Shown piece by piece: positions 1-12,616 of a DNA stretch of 64,000 bases (positions are counted from its first letter, which is position 1; the number at the start of each line of letters is the position of its first letter). Below the pieces are notes generated by a model, which saw only the letters and a program-made list of their open reading frames with translations, searched no databases and was not told the DNA's origin. Where the stretch lies: the NCBI GenBank assembly GCA_040757715.1, contig JBFLWS010000001.1, positions 279,475-343,474 on the forward strand, read 5' to 3'. This DNA is from CAIMFV01 sp040757715. Its GTDB lineage: Bacteria > Pseudomonadota > Alphaproteobacteria > Caulobacterales > Caulobacteraceae. A program made the translations under genes and the position numbers.

Positions 1-457
1 CCGGGATCACCGCCCCCCCGGCCGCCTTGGCGGCGGCGAGCAGGGTCGGTCCCATACAGACGAGGCTTTCCTTATTGGCCAGCGCCACCACCGCGCCGGC
101 CTTGGCGGCGGCGAGGGTCGAGCGTAGGCCCGCCACGCCGACGATGGCGGCCATCACCCAATCGGCCCCGCTCACGGTGGCCTCCACCACGGCGGCCTCG
201 CCGCCCGCGGTCTGCAGCCCCTGCCCGTCCAGGCGTTCGCGCAGCTCGGGCAGCAGGCGCTCGTCGGCGATCACCGTCAGATCAGGGCGCCAGCGCTTGG
301 CCTGTTCCGCCAGTCGCTCCACGTTGCGGCCGGCCGCCAGTGCCGTCACCTTCACGGCGAGGCGCCCGCTGCGTTCGCCCTGCTCGATCAGGTCGAGGGT
401 GGAGGTCCCCACCGAGCCGGTGCAGCCGAGCACAGCGATCTTGCGCACCAGGGTCAT
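1..457 (-). CDS. dxr: 1-deoxy-D-xylulose 5-phosphate reductoisomerase, N-terminal part (runs off the window)
   Basis: DXR converts 1-deoxy-D-xylulose 5-phosphate to 2-C-methyl-D-erythritol 4-phosphate with NADPH, the committed step of the cytosolic MEP isoprenoid pathway. About 152 of the usual 390-400 residues are visible. The N-terminal Rossmann motif GCTGSVGTSTL (residues 11-21; commonly GSTGSIGxxTL, here with Cys12) and the ALANKESLV motif near residues 125-132 identify the family. The ATG at 455-457 overlaps the cdsA stop codon as ATGA, so it is translationally coupled as the distal gene of the rpsB-tsf-pyrH-frr-uppS-cdsA-dxr series. The catalytic and C-terminal domains lie outside the window, so intactness cannot be judged. 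Confidence 0.93.
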   Translation of the reverse strand, partial: MTLVRKIAVLGCTGSVGTSTLDLIEQGERSGRLAVKVTALAAGRNVERLAEQAKRWRPDLTVIADERLLPELRERLDGQGLQTAGGEAAVVEATVSGADWVMAAIVGVAGLRSTLAAAKAGAVVALANKESLVCMGPTLLAAAKAAGGAVIP

Positions 458-1285
458 GTAGCGGCGCTCCCCAGAAGCAGGAGCCGCGCGCCGGCCACCG
501 CCAGCACCGCGAACATCATGCCGTCCACCCGGTCGAGCAGGCCGCCGTGGCCGGGGATCAAGTCCCCTGAATCCTTCACGCCGAACCTGCGCTTCACCAA
601 CGACTCCCACAAATCTCCGGCCATGGTCGCCAGACCCGCCGCAAGGCCGATCGCCGCACCCATTGCCGCCGAAGGCGCGCCGCGTCCCGAAAAGAACAGC
701 GACGCCAGATAGCCTGCAAGCATCGCGCCGATCAGGCCGGCGATAAAGCCCGACCACGTCTTGTTGGGCGAGATTCGCGGCCACAGCTTCGGCCCCTTGA
801 ACAGGTTGCCGGCGGCGAAAGCGGCGATGTCGGCGCTCCAGGTGATGGCCAACATGAGGATAGTGTAGGCGAGCCCCTGATCGCCGCTGCGCAGCCAGAT
901 CAGCGCCAGCCCGGGGCCGCCGAGATAGAGCGCGCCAAACACCACATCGAGCGGGCGCTCGGCAAGGCCGTACCAGCGCGACACCGCGCCCACGGCGACG
1001 GCGCCCGCCAGCAACAGAATCCAAGCCAGTCCGAACACGTTGAAATAACCGGCGAAAATGGCCGGCAGCATGGCCGCGGTGAGGATGATGGCGATGCGCG
1101 CCGGGCGCTCCGGGGCGGCCATCAGCCCCCACTCGATGGCCAGGAGCGAGGCCGCCACGGACACCAGCACCATGAAGGGCCAGCCGCCCAGCCAGGTGAG
1201 CGCAAGCGCCGCCGGCGCCAGGGTCGCCGCCGAGATCACCCGCAAACGCAGATTGCCCCAATCGAAGCGCTTGGCTTCGAACCTC

Positions 1286-1308
<23 letters not shown>
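454..1308 (-). CDS. cdsA: phosphatidate cytidylyltransferase (CDP-diglyceride synthase)
   Basis: Inner-membrane enzyme making CDP-diacylglycerol from phosphatidic acid and CTP, feeding all phospholipid synthesis. It shows multiple hydrophobic segments and, near the C-terminus, the CDS signature: SLVKRRFGVKDSGDLIPGH followed by GGLLDRVDG. The start is uncertain. An ATG at 1383 would overlap uppS by 98 bases. I prefer the GTG at 1308 (284 residues), with GGGTGGAAGC upstream; a TTG at 1299 after AGGTGG is also possible. Family members are usually about 270-285 residues, which favours the shorter forms. The 3' end overlaps the dxr start by four bases (ATGA). Confidence 0.9.
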
Positions 1309-2050
<742 letters not shown>

Positions 2051-2106
2051 GGAATCTGTCCTGGAAGCCCGTCCAGGGCCGCGACGCGCCGCGGCCTCGC
2101 CCAGGC

Positions 2107-2667
2107 CTATACCTGCATGATCTCTTGTTCTTTGGTTTTCAAGGTTTCGTCGATGCGCTTCACGGCCGCATCGGTGAAGCCCTGCACCTCGGTTTCCATC
2201 CGCTTCAGTTCGTCCTGGGAAATTACGCCGTCTTTTTCGGCTTTTTTCAGGTCTTCCATGGCCTCCCGGCGCACATTGCGCACGGCTACGCGCTGCTGCT
2301 CAGCGTATTTGGCCGCCAGCTTCACCAGGTCCTTGCGGCGCTCTTCTGTCAGGGGCGGGATCGGCACGCGCAGGGTCTGGCCGTCCACCACCGGGTTGAG
2401 GCCAAGACCGGCGGAGCGGATGGCCTTCTCCACCGCCACCACCGTGCCCTTGTCCCAGACACTGACGGTGATCATGCGCGGCTCCGGCACGCTGATGGCC
2501 GCCACCGAGGTGATGGACATGGACGAGCCATAGGCCTCCACCATGATCGGCTCCAGCAGGGTCGCCGAGGCCCGGCCGGTGCGCAGGCCGCCGAATTCGT
2601 CCTTCAGGGCCAGGACCGCCTTGTCCATGCGGTCGCGATATTTGGGAAGCTCGGGCTTGGTGCTCAT
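2107..2667 (-). CDS. frr: ribosome recycling factor
   Basis: RRF splits the post-termination ribosome together with EF-G, releasing mRNA and deacylated tRNA. The 186-residue length is exact for the family. The opening YRDRMDKAVLALKDEFGGLRTGRAS is the domain I helix start, and IPPLTEERRKDLVKLAAK (about residues 118-135) with EEQR-like helices marks the three-helix bundle. It lies downstream of pyrH and upstream of uppS, the conserved order. No internal irregularity is seen. Confidence 0.97.
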   Translation of the reverse strand: MSTKPELPKYRDRMDKAVLALKDEFGGLRTGRASATLLEPIMVEAYGSSMSITSVAAISVPEPRMITVSVWDKGTVVAVEKAIRSAGLGLNPVVDGQTLRVPIPPLTEERRKDLVKLAAKYAEQQRVAVRNVRREAMEDLKKAEKDGVISQDELKRMETEVQGFTDAAVKRIDETLKTKEQEIMQV

Positions 2668-2768
2668 GATGGTCTCTTGGCCCTCTCCGGCCGATCTTTG
2701 GGCGATCTTTGAGCGATCTCGAAATTGTCAGATGCGCGGCCGCATACTGGTCCGCGGACGCGACCGGT

Positions 2769-3542
2769 TCAGTTGGCGGCGTCTTCGCTGATGACGGTGA
2801 ACACGCCGTCGCCGGCGATCACGTCGCGCAGGGCGCCCGGACGACGGATCGAAAACACGACGATGGGAATACCGTTCTCCCGCATCAGGCTGATGGCCGA
2901 AGCGTCCATCACCTTAAGGTCCTTGGACAGAACCTCAAGATAGCTGAGGCGTTCGTAACGCACGGCGCCAGGGTCGCGTTTGGGATCAGCGGTGTAGACG
3001 CCGTCCACGCTGGTGCCCTTCAGAAGCGCATCGCAGCCCATCTCCGCCGCGCGCAGGGCCGCGGCGGTGTCGGTGGTGAAGAAGGGATTGCCGGTGCCGG
3101 CGGCGAAGATCACCACTCGTCCCTTCTCCAGGTGCCTCTCGGCGCGGCGGCGGATGTAGGGCTCGCACACGCTCTGCATGGGAATGGCGGACTGCACTCG
3201 GGTGTCGACGCCGATACGCTCCAGGGCGTTCTGCATGGCCAGCGCGTTCATCACCGTGGCCAGCATGCCCATATAGTCGGCGCTGGCCCGCTCCATGCCC
3301 CTGGCGGCGGTGGAAAGGCCGCGGAAGATATTGCCGCCGCCAATGACGAGGCACAGCTCGACCCCGAGGGCGGCGATGGCGGCGATGTCGGCGGCCACGG
3401 CGTCCACGGTCTTCATGTCGATGCCATAGGGGGTCTCCCCCATCAGCACCTCGCCGGAGACCTTCAGCAGCACGCGCCGATAGGTGCGGCGTCCATGGCG
3501 GGCGTTCGACGAACCGGCTTCAGAAGTGTCCACCACCGTCAT
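2769..3542 (-). CDS. pyrH: UMP kinase
   Basis: Hexameric bacterial UMP kinase (amino acid kinase fold) phosphorylating UMP to UDP with ATP; an essential pyrimidine nucleotide step in the cytosol. The N-terminal RRVLLKVSGEVLMG holds the phosphate-binding Lys and Gly. VIGGGNIFRG (about residues 83-92) and the FAAGTGNPFFTTDTAA block (about 168-183) are UMP-binding motifs diagnostic of PyrH. The 257-residue form has about 20 extra N-terminal residues before the kinase fold; no better internal start was found. It sits between tsf and frr, as in most proteobacteria. Confidence 0.96.
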   Translation of the reverse strand: MTVVDTSEAGSSNARHGRRTYRRVLLKVSGEVLMGETPYGIDMKTVDAVAADIAAIAALGVELCLVIGGGNIFRGLSTAARGMERASADYMGMLATVMNALAMQNALERIGVDTRVQSAIPMQSVCEPYIRRRAERHLEKGRVVIFAAGTGNPFFTTDTAAALRAAEMGCDALLKGTSVDGVYTADPKRDPGAVRYERLSYLEVLSKDLKVMDASAISLMRENGIPIVVFSIRRPGALRDVIAGDGVFTVISEDAAN

Positions 3543-3697
3543 GCGCCATCACCTTCCGCCGCCCGCGACTCAATCGGGCTACATTAATCCAATCCCGCCG
3601 GCGGACGCACCCCGCAAGCGCGCAAAGGGCCGCCGACATGCAAACGCCGGCGGGCATGAAGCCGCGCCGGCGCGCTCAACTCAACTCAATGCGACGA

Positions 3698-4636
3698 TTA
3701 GGCTTGGCCGGTGAGGGCCGCCACTTCGCCGGCGAAGTCGTCGGTCTTCTTCTCCACGCCTTCGCCGAGGGCGAGACGGGCGAAGCCCACCAGCTTGATC
3801 GGGGCGCCGAGGGTCTTGGACTGTTCCGCCAGCAGCTGCTCGATGGTCTGGTCCGGGTTCATGACGAAGGCCTGCTTCAGCAGCACCACCTCTTCATAGA
3901 ACTTGCGGATGCGGCCTTCGATCATCTTCTCGATCACTTGCGGCGGCTTGCCGGAGGCGGCGGCCTGTTCGGAGAAGATGGCGCGCTCGCGCTCCACCGC
4001 CGCCGGGTCCACTTCCTCGACGGTGAGGGCCAGCGGCGAGGTGGCCGCCACGTGCATGCCGATCTTACGGCCAAGGTCGTTCAGGGCCTCGGGGTTGGCC
4101 GAGGACTCCAGCGCCACCAGGACGCCGATGCGGCCGAGGTCGGGGGCGATCGCATTGTGGATGTAGCTGGCCACCACGCCCTCTTCCACCGCGAACGCGG
4201 CGAAGCGACGCACCAGCATGTTCTCGCCGATGGTGGCGATGAGCTGGGTGACCGCGTCGGCCACGGTGACGCCGTCGGCCATGGTGGCCGCGGCGAGGGC
4301 TTCCACTTCGCCCGTCACGTCGAGGGCGGTCTGGGCCACCTGGCGCGCGGCGTTCTGGAACAGTTCGTTGCGAGCCACGAAGTCGGTTTCGGCGTTCAGC
4401 TCCACCACGGCGGCGGTCTGGCCCTTGCCGTCGCGGCGCGCGGCGATGGCGATCAGGCCTTCGGCGGCTACGCGGTCAGCCTTCTTGGCGGCCTTGGAGA
4501 GGCCCTTGGCCCGCAGCCAGTCGAGGGCGGCTTCCATGTCGCCGTCGGTCTCGGCCAGGGCCTTCTTGCAATCCATCATGCCAACGCCGGACTTTTCCCG
4601 CAGCTCCTTTACGAGCGCAGCCGTAATCTCGGCCAT
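3698..4636 (-). CDS. tsf: elongation factor Ts
   Basis: Guanine nucleotide exchange factor for EF-Tu. The 312-residue protein begins with the UBA-like domain (AEITAALVKELREKSGVGMM, then DCKKAL) and carries the EF-Ts signature NAETDFVARN near residues 80-89, followed by the two core subdomains. A near-perfect ribosome-binding site (AAGGAGG on the minus strand at about 4643-4649) lies just before the ATG at 4636 and fits strong expression. The gene is paired with rpsB upstream, the standard bacterial arrangement. Confidence 0.97.
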   Translation of the reverse strand: MAEITAALVKELREKSGVGMMDCKKALAETDGDMEAALDWLRAKGLSKAAKKADRVAAEGLIAIAARRDGKGQTAAVVELNAETDFVARNELFQNAARQVAQTALDVTGEVEALAAATMADGVTVADAVTQLIATIGENMLVRRFAAFAVEEGVVASYIHNAIAPDLGRIGVLVALESSANPEALNDLGRKIGMHVAATSPLALTVEEVDPAAVERERAIFSEQAAASGKPPQVIEKMIEGRIRKFYEEVVLLKQAFVMNPDQTIEQLLAEQSKTLGAPIKLVGFARLALGEGVEKKTDDFAGEVAALTGQA

Positions 4637-4776
4637 GACGACCTCCTTCGAATTTCTTCAGCCGAATCGCTTCGGCCAGACTTGCGACACCGCCCTAGAG
4701 CGGAACCATGTGAGTTTTGCGACGATCGCCGCGATAGAGCGCTAAGCCCGCCGCGCGGCGATCATCGATTGAGCGA

Positions 4777-5610
4777 TCAGGCCTCGGCGGCGGGCTCGGC
4801 TTCAGCCACGGCCTCCACCGGCGCCTCGGGGGCGGCGGCGGCGGCTTCCTCGGCGGCCACGGCGCGCAGCACTGGCTCGGACGGGGCTTCCGCCGCGCCG
4901 AGGTCCACGCCCAGGGCGGCCTGGCCGGCGGCCAGACCGTCGAGCACGGCGTCGGCGATCAGGTCGCAGTAGAGCTGCAGCGCGCGGGCCGCGTCGTCAT
5001 TGCCCGGGATCGGGAAGGTGACGCCGTCGGGGTCGCAATTGGTGTCGAGGATGGCCACCACCGGGATGTTCAGCTTGCGCGCTTCCTTGATGGCGATGGC
5101 TTCCTTGTTGGTGTCGATCACGAACATCAGGTCGGGGATGCCGCCCATGTCCTTGATGCCGCCCAGGGAGAGCTCCAGCTTTTCGCGCTCGCGGGTGAGC
5201 TGCAGCAGCTCCTTCTTGGTGCGGCCCTGACCGTCGCCGTCGAGGACGCCTTCCAGTTCGCGCAGGCGGGCGATGGACTGGGAGATGGTGCGCCAGTTGG
5301 TGAGGGTGCCGCCGAGCCAGCGGTGGTTCACATAGTACTGGGCGCAGCGGCGGGCGCCGGTGGCCACGGCCTCGGCGGCCTGGCGCTTGGTGCCCACGAA
5401 CAGCACGCGACCGCCGCCGGCGGCCACTTCGCGCACCTTCACCAGGGCCTGGTGCAGGAGCGGAATGGACTGGGACAGGTCGATGATGTGGATATTGGCG
5501 CGGGAGCCAAAGATGTAGGGCTGCATCTTCGGGTTCCAGCGGTGGGTCTGGTGACCGAAGTGCGCGCCAGCTTCCAACAGCTGACGCATGGAGAATTCAG
5601 GAAGCGCCAT
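4777..5610 (-). CDS. rpsB: 30S ribosomal protein S2
   Basis: Small-subunit ribosomal protein bound at the 30S head-platform junction. The ATG at 5610 is chosen because it gives the invariant N-terminus MALPEFSMRQLLEAGAHFGH and follows GAAGAAGGAAA; upstream in-frame ATGs would add an unconserved leader. The S2 signature (PDLMFVIDTNKEAIAIKEA) is present around residues 155-175. At 277 residues it is longer than E. coli S2 (241) because of an Ala/Glu-rich acidic tail over about the last 40 residues, a feature common in alphaproteobacteria. It heads the rpsB-tsf-pyrH-frr group; its promoter must lie in 5611-5795, but no clear hexamers were assigned. Confidence 0.96.
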   Translation of the reverse strand: MALPEFSMRQLLEAGAHFGHQTHRWNPKMQPYIFGSRANIHIIDLSQSIPLLHQALVKVREVAAGGGRVLFVGTKRQAAEAVATGARRCAQYYVNHRWLGGTLTNWRTISQSIARLRELEGVLDGDGQGRTKKELLQLTREREKLELSLGGIKDMGGIPDLMFVIDTNKEAIAIKEARKLNIPVVAILDTNCDPDGVTFPIPGNDDAARALQLYCDLIADAVLDGLAAGQAALGVDLGAAEAPSEPVLRAVAAEEAAAAAPEAPVEAVAEAEPAAEA

Positions 5611-5795
5611 GATCAATTTCCTTCTTCCGGTGCGCCTCCGCAGGCCATCGCCGATAACTCGGCGCCGGAACGGCGACCTTGCGGAATGCGCGAGCGCACC
5701 CGCGGGCAGCCGAACGCCTGCGTGTGAGATGGGGCGCTTCCTAAGCGTCGCCCCCAAGAAAAGCAAGCGGCAAAGGCGAAAAGCGCCGCAAGGGC

Positions 5796-9230
<3,435 letters not shown>

Positions 9231-9269
9231 GCGGCGCGACCTCCCTCTTTAGGGCCGGCCCGATCCTTA

Positions 9270-9294
9270 GCCGACTCGGGACGCAAGAGTCGGC
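9270..9294 (-). other. stem-loop between the 29-codon gene and dnaE
   Basis: Perfect 8-bp inverted repeat GCCGACTC / GAGTCGGC with a 9-base loop, between the small-gene stop (9310) and the dnaE start (9230). There is no T-run after it on either strand, so it does not look like an intrinsic terminator. It could slow or process a read-through transcript, or protect a 3' end. The function is inferred. Confidence 0.45.
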
Positions 9295-9309
9295 CAAAGA
9301 TTTGGGGGA

Positions 9310-9399
9310 TCAGGCGAGCGCCTGGGCCATTTGACAGATCATGCACACCACCACGGCGAGCGAAGCGAGGGTGGCGAATTCGCGGACGGCGAAGGACAT
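9310..9399 (-). CDS. sidA: 29-residue single-helix membrane peptide, candidate SOS division inhibitor SidA
   Basis: A 29-codon gene: a short N-terminal part (MSFAVREFATLAS) followed by a hydrophobic stretch (LAVVVCMICQ) ending MAQALA, enough for one membrane helix. GGGAG (plus-strand CTCCC at 9408-9412) lies 8 bases before the ATG. A strong promoter with a LexA-type box sits directly upstream. In Caulobacter crescentus, SidA is a 29-residue inner-membrane protein induced through LexA that blocks division by binding FtsW and FtsI/FtsN-associated machinery. The matching length, membrane character, SOS control and, as I recall, neighbourhood of dnaE support homology. I could not align it to the real SidA sequence, so the name is an inference, though the gene itself is well supported. 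Confidence 0.72.
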   Translation of the reverse strand: MSFAVREFATLASLAVVVCMICQMAQALA

Positions 9400-9429
9400 G
9401 GCGGCGGCTCCCAATTGCGTTCTGCCTAT

Positions 9430-9460
9430 GTTCTATATTCGTGTTTTGTTCCGCACGCAA
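9430..9460 (-). promoter_or_regulatory. LexA-type SOS box inside a sigma-70 promoter
   Basis: Reading the minus strand, -35 TTGCGT (9455-9460), a 17-base spacer and -10 TATAGA (9432-9437) form a good housekeeping promoter. The spacer holds GAAC-N7-GAAT (9437-9451), one base from the alphaproteobacterial LexA consensus GTTC-N7-GTTC read on the other strand, and a further GAAC half-site lies at 9430-9433. The predicted start, near 9425, is about 25 bases before the ATG of the 29-codon gene. LexA bound here would cover both promoter elements, so damage-inducible expression is the straightforward reading. Confidence 0.7.
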
Positions 9461-9559
9461 GGGGAGTCGGGATAATGGCACCGGCCGGATGAGCCGCATT
9501 CTTGGCACCTCGATTTGCCGTTAGCCGTCCCCTTCAAAAATAATCCGAAGGATTGAAGT

Positions 9560-11068
9560 TCAACCGCGCCTCAATTTTTCCAGTAATCCAAGCCTGCTGG
9601 CCGCGCTGTAAATCCGCGTAGCTCGATCGGTGATATTCCTTGGCAGATTATAGCGCTGGAACTGGCTCATGCATTCTGTCGGCTTCCGTCCGGTCTCTGC
9701 GCAGAAGGCACGCCATTCTTCCTCGACCCGCTCCGGCGTCCATTTCCGTTTTCGCCCGATCTGGTCTTCGTGAGCCCGTGCAAGAGCGCCAAGCCGCCTC
9801 GCGGCCTCGTAGATTTTCGCCCCTTCCGCCAAGATGTCGTGATTGGTGTGTGTGCGGCGGTAGGTTCCTTTGCACTGCGCGGGCGTCAATCCGGTTCGGC
9901 GTTCAAACTCGCGCCAGGCCTCTACTACGCTTTCAGACGTCCATTTTGCGGTGTTGGCGTCGGCTTGGCCGAGAAGCGTCCGTACGTTGCGCGTCCCGCC
10001 CAGCTTGGTTTGAACGTACGCGGCGAGTGTGTTGTACGTGTCGCCCTGGCGGCTGGCGTACTTTCCACGTTTCCTCAGCCACTGTTCGTTCGGAAAGATA
10101 CCGTCAGGCTGCAGCGCCGCAAGCTGGCGGCAGCTTTCGAGCATCTCGTCTGCATCCGACCAGTGTGCGCTTTCGATTTGACGATCGTGCGGCTTAGTGA
10201 ACTGAAACGGCTTGATGAACCCAATATACGGGGCGAGCAATTGAGCTAACCGATTCTCCGATTGACAATCCAAATAATGCAGGCCGAGAAAATTTGAACG
10301 ATCCGCATGATATTCTTCTTTTTTACGTCGTGTTGCCGCATACCGACCGTGTGAATAAGCATCAGGGATGTCCCCCCAAATCTCAACATCAATTTGCTCC
10401 CCAGTCTGTGACGTGAAATGGAGGTCATAGCGTCCGTAAGTGCGACCCGATTGGATCGCGTAATCTTCGGGATACCTCTCGCCTCGCTTGTGCGGAATGC
10501 CTCGCGCATAGAGGAAATTCGACAAGCAAGCTTCCGGGCGGCTTCGCCAGCGGAGGCCGGTCCGCGAGTCGAAATATCTCGGGCGTCCGTCGCGCATAAC
10601 GGTTGTCGAAAGGCCGGCCGCGGCACGAAGGTCTTCCCAATCTCGACCGAGGCGATGGACTGTGTTCGTCAGCTGGCTGAGACCATTGAGCCGGCACCAT
10701 TGCACGGTCGGCAGGTCTCCATGTGATGCGATCAACTCGCGAGCGACCTCAACCGCTCGCTCCCACGTCCATCGCGGCTTACGCTTGCCGGCATAGGTGA
10801 AGGTCTCGGAGCGCCACCGCGCATATTCGTTGGCCAATCCCAGCTCAGCCAAAAGGTCGTCATGGCTCAGCCCAACCCTACGCAGCTTACCCTCACTCAC
10901 ACCCGCCTTGTTGAGCGCTTCTGTCGCAAGAGCGGGAAGGCCGTGTTCCTGGTAGAGGCGGCGGGCTTCGGCAATGAGAGCGGATCGGCGATTCGGGATC
11001 AAACCGGCGCTCGTGTCTGAATTTGGGTCTTCCCGCGCCCCGACCGCCATGCCCGACCCCCGATCCAT
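9560..11068 (-). CDS. putative PD-(D/E)XK-type endonuclease with flanking repeat modules
   Basis: 502-residue protein of no assigned family. Residues 174-253 look like a restriction/Vsr-like nuclease core: Glu179 in RSRPEACLSNFLYARGI, Asp215 in YGRYDLHF, Glu229 in IDVEIWGD and Lys249/250 in ATRRKKEEYH. Residues 27-80 and 99-153 resemble homing-endonuclease-associated repeats (WTWERAVEVARELIASHGDL). Residues 376-430 and 443-496 are a clear internal duplication beginning KWTSESVVEAWREF and KWTPERVEEEWRAF, both with a TG-x-x-P-x-x-C motif. The DNA is visibly less GC-rich than lolD or dnaE, suggesting acquisition. Start alternatives are 11068 and Met7 at 11050. A DNA-targeting or defence-like nuclease is likely, but substrate and role are unknown. 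Confidence 0.7.
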   Translation of the reverse strand: MDRGSGMAVGAREDPNSDTSAGLIPNRRSALIAEARRLYQEHGLPALATEALNKAGVSEGKLRRVGLSHDDLLAELGLANEYARWRSETFTYAGKRKPRWTWERAVEVARELIASHGDLPTVQWCRLNGLSQLTNTVHRLGRDWEDLRAAAGLSTTVMRDGRPRYFDSRTGLRWRSRPEACLSNFLYARGIPHKRGERYPEDYAIQSGRTYGRYDLHFTSQTGEQIDVEIWGDIPDAYSHGRYAATRRKKEEYHADRSNFLGLHYLDCQSENRLAQLLAPYIGFIKPFQFTKPHDRQIESAHWSDADEMLESCRQLAALQPDGIFPNEQWLRKRGKYASRQGDTYNTLAAYVQTKLGGTRNVRTLLGQADANTAKWTSESVVEAWREFERRTGLTPAQCKGTYRRTHTNHDILAEGAKIYEAARRLGALARAHEDQIGRKRKWTPERVEEEWRAFCAETGRKPTECMSQFQRYNLPRNITDRATRIYSAASRLGLLEKLRRG

Positions 11069-11205
11069 AAATCGGGCATATATACCCTAGACCGCGTCGC
11101 GTTCGATCCGGTCCATCCTCAGGATGGATTGGGAAAAGGTGGTGGGGCGAAATGTGCGGCGAGTTTGCAATGACGTTGCCCCCAGCTTCTAACCACATTC
11201 CCCCC

Positions 11206-11763
11206 TCACCACTCCGCCGGGTTCTCCGGCACCGGCTTGCCGCGCATGTCGGAGGAGGTCTTGCGGAGAGAACTCTGCATCTCGTTCTGCAGGTGGGTGA
11301 CGAAGCGGCGGCGGGCGTCGCGCAAGTGCTGGTAGAGGCTCCAGTCGGCGGCCTTGCCATGGTCGGCCAGGTGTCGGGCGCCGTGATAGGCGCGCAGCAC
11401 CTCGTCGAGGATGGCCACGCGATGGCCGGTATAGGCGTCGCGGGTCACGGCCGGCTGTCCGGGGCGGAAATCCAATCCGCGGGTCTGGATATTGGGGAAG
11501 AACAGCCGGCCCACGTCCACCATGGCTGAGGCGCGGGCGGCGTAGGTCTCGCAGCGGATGGCCACGTCGCCCACGGCGTCGGGGCGGGCCTGGCCCTCGA
11601 TGGCGGCCATGAGCTGGATCACCTCGCCGCCCCAGGCGAACAGCTCCTTGTCGCGCTGGCGGGCGCGGGCGCGGCTCGACCACAGCCATTGCAGGAAGCC
11701 GAGCACGCCCACAGCCAAGGTGGCGGCGGCGCCGACAATGGCGGCGTAGAGCCCCGGATCCAT
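11206..11763 (-). CDS. hypothetical protein with one N-terminal membrane helix
   Basis: 185 residues, not recognised. Residues 5-29 (LYAAIVGAAATLAVGVLGFL onward) form a single transmembrane anchor, followed by a basic stop-transfer patch (RARARQRDKE) and a helical cytoplasmic domain of about 145 residues rich in Ala, Arg and His. The layout resembles many small conserved alphaproteobacterial proteins of unknown function. It is transcribed in the same direction as lolD but separated from it by a palindromic repeat. Its ATG at 11763 follows TTAAGGGGAGA, an acceptable ribosome-binding site. No catalytic motif is apparent. Confidence 0.7.
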   Translation of the reverse strand: MDPGLYAAIVGAAATLAVGVLGFLQWLWSSRARARQRDKELFAWGGEVIQLMAAIEGQARPDAVGDVAIRCETYAARASAMVDVGRLFFPNIQTRGLDFRPGQPAVTRDAYTGHRVAILDEVLRAYHGARHLADHGKAADWSLYQHLRDARRRFVTHLQNEMQSSLRKTSSDMRGKPVPENPAEW

Positions 11764-11779
11764 GAAGTCTCCCCTTAAG

Positions 11780-11831
11780 AAGAGCCCTTTTTTATCCGAA
11801 AACCGGTCCCCACTTTTCGGAAAGGGCTCTT
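11780..11831. repeat. dispersed palindromic repeat, copy 1
   Basis: A hairpin-forming element in the lolD/hypothetical intergenic gap. Outer arms AAGAGCCCTTT and AAAGGGCTCTT (11 bp, perfect) enclose a core that starts CCGAAAACCGG and ends CTTTTCGG. The core is also found at 43565-43589 and 61713-61737. Similar short palindromes recur in many alphaproteobacterial genomes. Confidence 0.8.
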
Positions 11832-11887
11832 AGACGCGAACTGAACGGGCCGAGACGCAAGCGTCAACCCTGTTCGCCTGGAGGGGT

Positions 11888-12608
<721 letters not shown>

Positions 12609-12616
<8 letters not shown>

